Origin: a bacterium Ga0077546
GTDB taxonomy: Bacteria > Cyanobacteriota > Vampirovibrionia > Obscuribacterales > Obscuribacteraceae
Reading direction: 5' to 3'
Length of the DNA stretch: 11,617 bases
Assembly: GCA_001464165.1 (NCBI GenBank)
Contig: LNEX01000348.1
Span: forward strand, 1 to 11,617
The position numbers were made by a program, and so were the translations under genes. Under the pieces are notes generated by a model, which did not search any database, had not been told where the DNA came from, and was given only the letters and a program-made list of their open reading frames with translations. Shown here piece after piece: positions 7,306 to 11,617 of the stretch (positions are counted from its first letter, which is position 1; every line of letters begins with the position of its first letter).

Positions 7306-8634
7306 ATGTGGAATAAAGCTGTCGAGTCAATCGATCGCACAAGCCTTGAGGCTCTCCAGCTCACGCGCTTAAAAGAAACACTGCAGCAAGTCTATGCCAA
7401 CGTTCCTCTCTTGCGTGAGCGCTTTAGCCAAGCAGGAATGACACCAGGCAAAATTGACGCAATGAAGAGCGTCAACGAACTCTCCCAGTTGCCCTTCATG
7501 AAGAAAAGCGATTTGCGGGATAACTATCCCTTTGGTTTATTTGCCAAACCCATGAGCGAAGTCAATCGCCTCCATGCCAGCTCGGGCACAAAAGGCAAGC
7601 CAACCGTAGTGGGCTACACCAAAGGTGACATTGAAAACTGGGCAGAGGTTTGCGCTCGCTCCCTAGCCTGCGGTGGCACTAGACCAAGCGACGTACTTCA
7701 CAATAGCTATGGCTATGGTCTTTTCACCGGTGGCCTTGGTATGCACTACGGCGCCGAACGCCTTGGTTGCACAGTGGTGCCCGCTAGCGGTGGTCGTACC
7801 CAACAGCAAATTATGTTGCTGCAAGACTTTGGCGCGCGCATTCTGCTTTCTACTCCGTCTTATGCATTGAATATGGCCTACACCATGGCCGAAATGAAGA
7901 TCCCACGCAATTCTATAAATCTCGAAATTGGTATCTTTGGTGCTGAACCATGGACCGAAGAAATGCGCGGTCAACTCGAAAATCTTCTCCAAATTCAGGC
8001 CCTTGATATTTATGGTTTGAGTGAAGTAATGGGCCCAGGAGTCTCAGTTGAGTGCATCGAAGGTAAGCACGGCCTGCATATCTGGGAAGACTTATTCATT
8101 GCCGAAATTGTTGATCCGATCACTGGCGAAGTGCTAGCCGACGGTGAAGAAGGAGAGCTGGTCTTTACCACCCTGACCAAAGAAGCAATTCCTGTCATTC
8201 GCTATCGCACTGGCGATCTTTCTACTTTAATTCCCGAGCCATGCGTCTGCGGCCGCACCATGAGACGCATGGTAAGAGTCAGAGCAAGGCTTGACGACAT
8301 GCTAATTATCCGCGGAGTTAATCTCTATCCATCTGAAATAGAAAAAGCTTTGCTATCAATGGAACAATTGGCACCACACTATCAACTTGTAATCGACCGC
8401 AAAAAAGCACTAGATACTTTAGAAATTCAAGTGGAAGTGACTGAAGCTCTAATTGATATATGGGGCCATTTCGAAGACGGCCATTTAGACATGACCGCCC
8501 TCACTGAAAATATTCAAAAGCTTTTGAAAGACAGCCTCGGCCTCACCGCTGATGTTACCTTGCTCAAACCAAGAACCTTGGCTCGCAGTGAAGGTAAAGC
8601 CGTGAGAGTGATTGATAAGCGCAAGGAAACCTAA
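7306..8634 (+). CDS. paaK: phenylacetate-CoA ligase
   Basis: PaaK converts phenylacetate, ATP and CoA to phenylacetyl-CoA, AMP and PPi in the cytoplasm and opens the paa pathway. From the ATG at 7306 there are 442 residues, the normal length. Long stretches match known PaaK: SDLRDNYPFGLFA, the ATP-binding SSGTKGKPTVVGYT (about 92-105), YGYGLFTGGLG-HYGAERLG (about 135-154), FGAEPW, DIYGLSEVMGPG (about 234-245), RYRTGDL (about 300-306), the hinge into the mobile C-terminal domain near DDMLIIRGVN, and the C-terminal RSEGKAVRV carrying the conserved Lys (about 431). The ATP motif has Lys where SSGTTGKPT is usual. A CVCG pair before the RTMRRM segment occurs in many family members but not in E. 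coli. An earlier ATG at 7282 adds eight residues but has no ribosome-binding site; 7306 has AGAAG 5 bases upstream and gives the family's usual MWNKAVE start. It heads the cluster. Confidence 0.95.
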   Translation: MWNKAVESIDRTSLEALQLTRLKETLQQVYANVPLLRERFSQAGMTPGKIDAMKSVNELSQLPFMKKSDLRDNYPFGLFAKPMSEVNRLHASSGTKGKPTVVGYTKGDIENWAEVCARSLACGGTRPSDVLHNSYGYGLFTGGLGMHYGAERLGCTVVPASGGRTQQQIMLLQDFGARILLSTPSYALNMAYTMAEMKIPRNSINLEIGIFGAEPWTEEMRGQLENLLQIQALDIYGLSEVMGPGVSVECIEGKHGLHIWEDLFIAEIVDPITGEVLADGEEGELVFTTLTKEAIPVIRYRTGDLSTLIPEPCVCGRTMRRMVRVRARLDDMLIIRGVNLYPSEIEKALLSMEQLAPHYQLVIDRKKALDTLEIQVEVTEALIDIWGHFEDGHLDMTALTENIQKLLKDSLGLTADVTLLKPRTLARSEGKAVRVIDKRKET

Positions 8635-8668
8635 GAAGAAAACCTAAGAAGAAAACCTGAGAAGAAAA
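8630..8668 (+). repeat. 13-base tandem repeat, three copies, covering the paaK stop codon
   Basis: CCTAAGAAGAAAA occurs at 8630-8642 and 8643-8655, and with one change (CCTGAGAAGAAAA) at 8656-8668. A broken fourth copy (ACTGGA) follows. The paaK stop TAA (8632-8634) lies in the first copy, so the array extends a purine-rich 3' tail of the gene into the gap before the EthD gene. Confidence 0.85.
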
Positions 8669-8715
8669 ACTGGACCAGACCAAAACATCAGCAAAAGAAA
8701 GGAAAACAATCAACC

Positions 8716-9033
8716 ATGGTTAAGCTCATTGCTCTCTACAAAACCCCAGCTGACAGTGCTGATTTTGACAATCAATATTTCAATACCCACATTCCGCTAG
8801 CCATGAAAATGCCAGGCCTACTAAAAGCTGAAATTTCACGCGTAACAGGCGCGCCTATGGGCACTGCCGAATATTATTTAATGGCCGAAATGTATTTCGA
8901 AAACAAAGAAGCACTTGATGCCGCCATGTCCAGCCCAGAAGGCAGAGCTTCAGCCAAAAACCTAATGGGTTTTGCCAAAGAACTAGTCTCTATGATGTTC
9001 GCTGAAGTAGAAAAAGTACCAGCTACAGTCTAA
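8716..9033 (+). CDS. EthD family protein (dimeric alpha-beta barrel)
   Basis: The 105-residue product has the whole EthD-type pattern: VKLIALYKTPADSADFD at the start, YFNTHIPLAMKMPGL (about 21-35) with the conserved His25 and the PGL turn, YYLMAEMYFENKEALDAAM (about 53-71), SPEG (73-76), then a C-terminal FAKELVSMMFAEV helix. Members are small cytoplasmic dimers of the ferredoxin-like stress-response barrel fold. They accompany aromatic and ether degradation genes, but their chemistry is mostly unproven; roles in lactone or intermediate handling have been suggested. It lies 81 bases after paaK and 105 before the crotonase gene, on the same strand, so a phenylacetate-related role is inferred. 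The only ribosome-binding site is AAAGGA about 12 bases ahead of the ATG, a long spacing. Confidence 0.88.
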   Translation: MVKLIALYKTPADSADFDNQYFNTHIPLAMKMPGLLKAEISRVTGAPMGTAEYYLMAEMYFENKEALDAAMSSPEGRASAKNLMGFAKELVSMMFAEVEKVPATV

Positions 9034-9090
9034 AGCGCCATTCTCTGCCATTCGAATTGTAGCCACAAGCCAGAATTAGACCAGAACAAC

Positions 9091-9126
9091 AGCAGAACTC
9101 ATAGCAGAACATATAGCAAAACATAT
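9091..9126 (+). repeat. 12-base tandem repeat, three copies
   Basis: AGCAGAACTCAT, AGCAGAACATAT and AGCAAAACATAT follow each other without gaps (9091-9102, 9103-9114, 9115-9126). A related CAGAACAAC precedes them. The array ends 12 bases before the start of the zinc-ribbon crotonase gene, so it forms most of that gene's leader. Confidence 0.85.
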
Positions 9127-9138
9127 ATAGGTATTGGA

Positions 9139-10110
9139 ATGCCACAGGCAACATCACCGGATGTAGTATTCACCGGCATGCCCGCCGAAAACTACGGCTT
9201 CAAGAGAATCATCTACAAAAAAGACAACTACGTTGCGACGATTACAATTAATCGCCCTGACGTACTAAATTGCTTTGACACTCTCACTCTCAAAGAGCTA
9301 GGCACAGCATTTTTAGATTGTGGTTCTGACGATGCCATTGCCGTAGTTGTAATTACGGGAGCAGGAGAGCGAGCCTTCTGCACCGGTGCTGATCTGAAAG
9401 AGCAAGAAGATCATATTCTCAAAAAACCGAATAACTATCACAAATGGATGTACACATTCATTGAAATGCATGATCGCTTACGCAATATCGGCAAGCCTAC
9501 CATTGCTCGCTTAAATGGCATGGTGGTAGGTGGTGGCAACGAACTAAACATGGCTTGTGATTTAGCTATTGCTGCCGATCACGTTACTATTCGACAAGTC
9601 GGCGCTGCCCGCGGTAGCGTTGCTGCCGGTGGTGCCACACAATGGCTGCCAATGATGATTGGTGACCGCCGTGCCCGCGAAATGCTACTACTTTGCGAAG
9701 CCGTAGATGCATACACAGCCCTTGACTGGGGCCTAGTTAATCAAGTAGTACCAGCCTCAATGCTCGACGCCACGGTAGCAGAGATGGCAGAAAAGCTCTA
9801 TAACAAACTACCTGAGTGCACACGGTATACCAAGCAACAACTAAATATGTGGAGAGACTTCTCTTGGGCAATGACTGTTGGTCATGCCCGCGACTGGCTA
9901 GCTCTGCATGCTGGTAGTTACGAAACAGCAGAAGGTCTCAAAGCCTTCCGCAAAAAGCAACCGATTAACTACGGCAAGATTCGCGACAAAGCAGCCAACG
10001 ATGCCGAAGGCGTGAATCTTGGAGTGAACTTGCGCAATTGTGGTAAGTGCGCAAAAGAAATGCCCGTATCGTTTGGTTTTTGCGGCAACTGTGGTGAAAA
10101 GCTGGGCTAA
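9139..10110 (+). CDS. crotonase-fold enzyme with C-terminal zinc ribbon
   Basis: The 323-residue protein has a crotonase domain at about 20-275: INRPDVLNCFD (37-47), the oxyanion strand ERAFCTGADLKE (77-88), and NGMVVGGGNELNMACD (126-141) with the first catalytic Glu (135). Where hydratases have QPEIxLG with a second Glu, it reads QVGAARGSVAAGGATQWLP (153-171) with no acidic residue. That loop, and the KPNNYHKWMYTFIEMHD segment (96-112), recall 6-oxocyclohex-1-ene-1-carbonyl-CoA hydrolase (Oah/BamA), so it may be a hydrolase, lyase or isomerase rather than a hydratase. The C-terminus (about 299-323) is a short zinc ribbon, C301-x2-C304 and C315-x2-CG, ending CGEKLG. It sits between the EthD gene and paaF in the paa cluster, so a CoA-thioester substrate of that pathway is likely. 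AGG 7 bases before the ATG is a modest ribosome-binding site. Confidence 0.85.
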   Translation: MPQATSPDVVFTGMPAENYGFKRIIYKKDNYVATITINRPDVLNCFDTLTLKELGTAFLDCGSDDAIAVVVITGAGERAFCTGADLKEQEDHILKKPNNYHKWMYTFIEMHDRLRNIGKPTIARLNGMVVGGGNELNMACDLAIAADHVTIRQVGAARGSVAAGGATQWLPMMIGDRRAREMLLLCEAVDAYTALDWGLVNQVVPASMLDATVAEMAEKLYNKLPECTRYTKQQLNMWRDFSWAMTVGHARDWLALHAGSYETAEGLKAFRKKQPINYGKIRDKAANDAEGVNLGVNLRNCGKCAKEMPVSFGFCGNCGEKLG

Positions 10111-10179
10111 ACTTAGAACTTAGGGCAAGCAAATTCTGCGACAAGAGAAATCTCGGAGGATAAATTAGGAGAGATGGTG

Positions 10180-10998
10180 ATGACTATGACATACAAAAAC
10201 ATTCTCACTGCAAAAGAAGCTGTGGGAGCCAAGTCAGGCAAATCAGATCAACCTGAAATCAACATCGGTGTAGTCAACCTTCATCGTCCCACGGTTCTCA
10301 ATGCCCTCAACCACGAACTGATGGAAGAACTCGTTACCGCCCTTGAAGATTTTGACCGTGACGATTCGGTTCGAGCCATAGTTCTCACCGGTAGCGACCG
10401 GGCATTCGCTGCTGGCGCCGACATCAAAGAAATGTCAGACGAAACAACAGTTTCAATCATGCTCAAAGATAGATTTGCTACCTGGGACCGCATAAAGAAT
10501 ATCAAGAAGCCAATCATTGCCGCTGTAAGTGGCTTTGCCCTTGGTGGCGGCTGTGAACTAATGATGATGTGCGACATCATCATTGCCTCTGAAACTGCTC
10601 AATTTGGTCAGCCAGAAATCAACCTTGGTGTTATCCCTGGCGCCGGTGGCACTCAGCGCATGACACGCGTATTGGGCAAATACAAAGCCATGGAATTAAT
10701 TCTCACTGGTCGCCCACTAACTGCTCGCGAAGCTCTTGAGATGGGTCTGGTCAACAAAATTGCCCCCGTCGAGCTTTATCTAGAAGAAGCCAAAGCTATG
10801 GCCAAAGAAATTGCAGCAAAATCACCTATTGCCGTAAAGTTAGCCAAAGAAGCTGTGCTCAAATCATTTGATGGCCCATTGCAAGAAGGTTTGCAATTCG
10901 AGCGCAAAAACTTCTACATGCTATTTTCATCAGAAGATCAAAAAGAAGGCATGAAAGCTTTCATGGAAAAGCGCAAAGCTACTTTCACCGGGAAATAA
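10180..10998 (+). CDS. paaF: enoyl-CoA hydratase, PaaF-type (2,3-dehydroadipyl-CoA hydratase)
   Basis: This is a canonical crotonase of 272 residues from ATG 10180. It has both catalytic glutamates, one in FALGGGCELMMMCD (E126) and one in FGQPEINLGVIPGAGGTQR (E146), and the oxyanion strand DRAFAAGADIKEM. It ends ATFTGK, as is usual for the family. In the phenylacetate route PaaF hydrates 2,3-dehydroadipyl-CoA to 3-hydroxyadipyl-CoA. The motifs alone do not separate this from a general short-chain hydratase (Crt or EchA type), so the symbol rests on its place just before paaG. Starts at 10174, 10180 and 10186 are all in frame. AGGAG (10067+100, that is 10167-10171) is 8 bases from 10180 but only 2 from 10174, so I prefer 10180. 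A second GGAGGA at 10155-10160 makes this the strongest initiation region of the cluster. Confidence 0.88.
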   Translation: MTMTYKNILTAKEAVGAKSGKSDQPEINIGVVNLHRPTVLNALNHELMEELVTALEDFDRDDSVRAIVLTGSDRAFAAGADIKEMSDETTVSIMLKDRFATWDRIKNIKKPIIAAVSGFALGGGCELMMMCDIIIASETAQFGQPEINLGVIPGAGGTQRMTRVLGKYKAMELILTGRPLTAREALEMGLVNKIAPVELYLEEAKAMAKEIAAKSPIAVKLAKEAVLKSFDGPLQEGLQFERKNFYMLFSSEDQKEGMKAFMEKRKATFTGK

Positions 10999-11022
10999 CC
11001 GATTCAATTCAGGGAAAAGAAA

Positions 11023-11617
11023 ATGTCTGACGAAAAAATCTTACTTACAGAAAAGAAAAACGGTGTTGGTATCATCACACTGAACCGCCCGGATAAACTC
11101 AATGCTTTTAGTGACGAACTTACTTTTCAACTCCAAGACGCACTCAAAGAGATGGAAAAAGACAAAGAAGTCCGCGCCATCATTTTGACAGCCTCTGGTC
11201 GTGGTTTCTGCGCTGGGCAAGATTTGCAAAGCCGCAGCATCGCTCAAGAAATGGGCGAGCGTCCCTCCCTTGGTGACTCTATTCGCCGTCGCTACAACCC
11301 CATTGTCATCAAGCTACGCCGCATTGAAAAACCAATCATCGCCGCAGTCAATGGTGTTGCCGCCGGTGCTGGTGCTAGTATTGCCTTTGCTTGCGACTAC
11401 CGCATCGTCACTGACAAAGTCAACTTCATTCAATCATTCACCAAAGTTGGCTTGATCCCAGATTCAGGTGCGACGTTCATCTTGACTCGTTTAGTGGGTT
11501 TAACCAAGGCCTTCGAACTCATGCTTAGTGCAGACAAACTCAGTGCCGAAGAAGCGCTCAACCTTGGCATTATCAATAAGATTGTTGGTGAAGACGACCT
11601 GATGAAAGAAGCCATCG
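11023..11617 (+). CDS. paaG: 1,2-epoxyphenylacetyl-CoA isomerase, 3' truncated by the window
   Basis: The first 198 residues of PaaG are present; the full protein is usually about 260. PaaG converts ring-1,2-epoxyphenylacetyl-CoA to 2-oxepin-2(3H)-ylideneacetyl-CoA, and also shifts a double bond later in the pathway. The match to E. coli PaaG is close: GRGFCAGQDL (59-68), PSLGDSIRRRYNP (81-93), KPIIAAVNGVAAGAGAS (103-119), and FTKVGLIPDSGAT (139-151) with the catalytic Asp (147). As in known PaaG, the two glutamates of hydratases are absent: GAGAS replaces GGGCE, and Asp in GLIPD acts instead. AGGG (11011-11014) lies 8 bases before the ATG. The start is 24 bases after the paaF stop, so the two are almost certainly in one operon. 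The frame is open to the last base. Confidence 0.92.
   Translation, partial: MSDEKILLTEKKNGVGIITLNRPDKLNAFSDELTFQLQDALKEMEKDKEVRAIILTASGRGFCAGQDLQSRSIAQEMGERPSLGDSIRRRYNPIVIKLRRIEKPIIAAVNGVAAGAGASIAFACDYRIVTDKVNFIQSFTKVGLIPDSGATFILTRLVGLTKAFELMLSADKLSAEEALNLGIINKIVGEDDLMKEAI

Noticed and set aside
7663..7992. 109-codon open frame on the minus strand inside paaK
   Set aside because: PaaK motifs run through the whole stretch on the plus strand, and the minus-strand product shows no known pattern.
7001..9126. CRISPR-like repeats
   Set aside because: The repeats are 12, 13 and 39 bases, differ between gaps, and have no spacer structure or cas genes nearby.
1..11617. tRNA, rRNA, insertion sequence or phage genes
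   Set aside because: No tRNA-like cloverleaf, ribosomal RNA stretch, transposase, integrase or flanking inverted repeats were seen in the gaps.

Overview
The window reads as a bacterial chromosomal segment of moderate GC. A C-terminal piece of a bacterial alpha-2-macroglobulin and several exported or membrane proteins suggest a cell with a periplasm. The genes do not fix the phylum. An uncultured environmental lineage such as the non-photosynthetic relatives of Cyanobacteria is possible, but that is only a guess.

Left part (1-6950), cell-envelope genes. The window opens with about 70 GC-rich bases that do not fit what follows, then a stranded C-terminal end of an alpha-2-macroglobulin and, 7 bases later, a VanW-family exported protein. 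VanW converges on, and overlaps by 33 bases, a 487-residue polytopic membrane protein of unknown family on the minus strand. That gene diverges from an unrecognised 318-residue membrane-anchored protein (2485-3441). Next, on the minus strand, is an 1163-residue protein made of two copies of one module: an extracytoplasmic domain followed by a multi-pass CPBP (Abi/Rce1-like) protease domain. The first copy keeps the CPBP catalytic motifs and the second has lost them.

Middle (6951-7305), a non-coding divergent region with an imperfect 39-base tandem repeat, two short perfect inverted repeats and a possible extended -10 element.

Right part (7306-11617, running off the edge), a phenylacetyl-CoA catabolic cluster on the plus strand: paaK (phenylacetate-CoA ligase), an EthD-family protein, an unusual crotonase-fold enzyme with a C-terminal zinc ribbon, a canonical enoyl-CoA hydratase of the PaaF type, and the start of paaG (ring-epoxide isomerase). 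PaaK activates phenylacetate to its CoA thioester. In the known aerobic route PaaABCE epoxidises the ring, PaaG isomerises the epoxide to an oxepin, PaaZ opens it, and PaaF, PaaH and PaaJ complete beta-oxidation-like steps. The remaining genes may lie beyond 11617. The EthD protein and the zinc-ribbon crotonase are additions to that textbook set.

The best candidates for something new are the active-plus-degenerate double CPBP protein, the zinc-ribbon crotonase lacking the second catalytic glutamate, and the short tandem repeats that recur in the non-coding gaps of the paa cluster.
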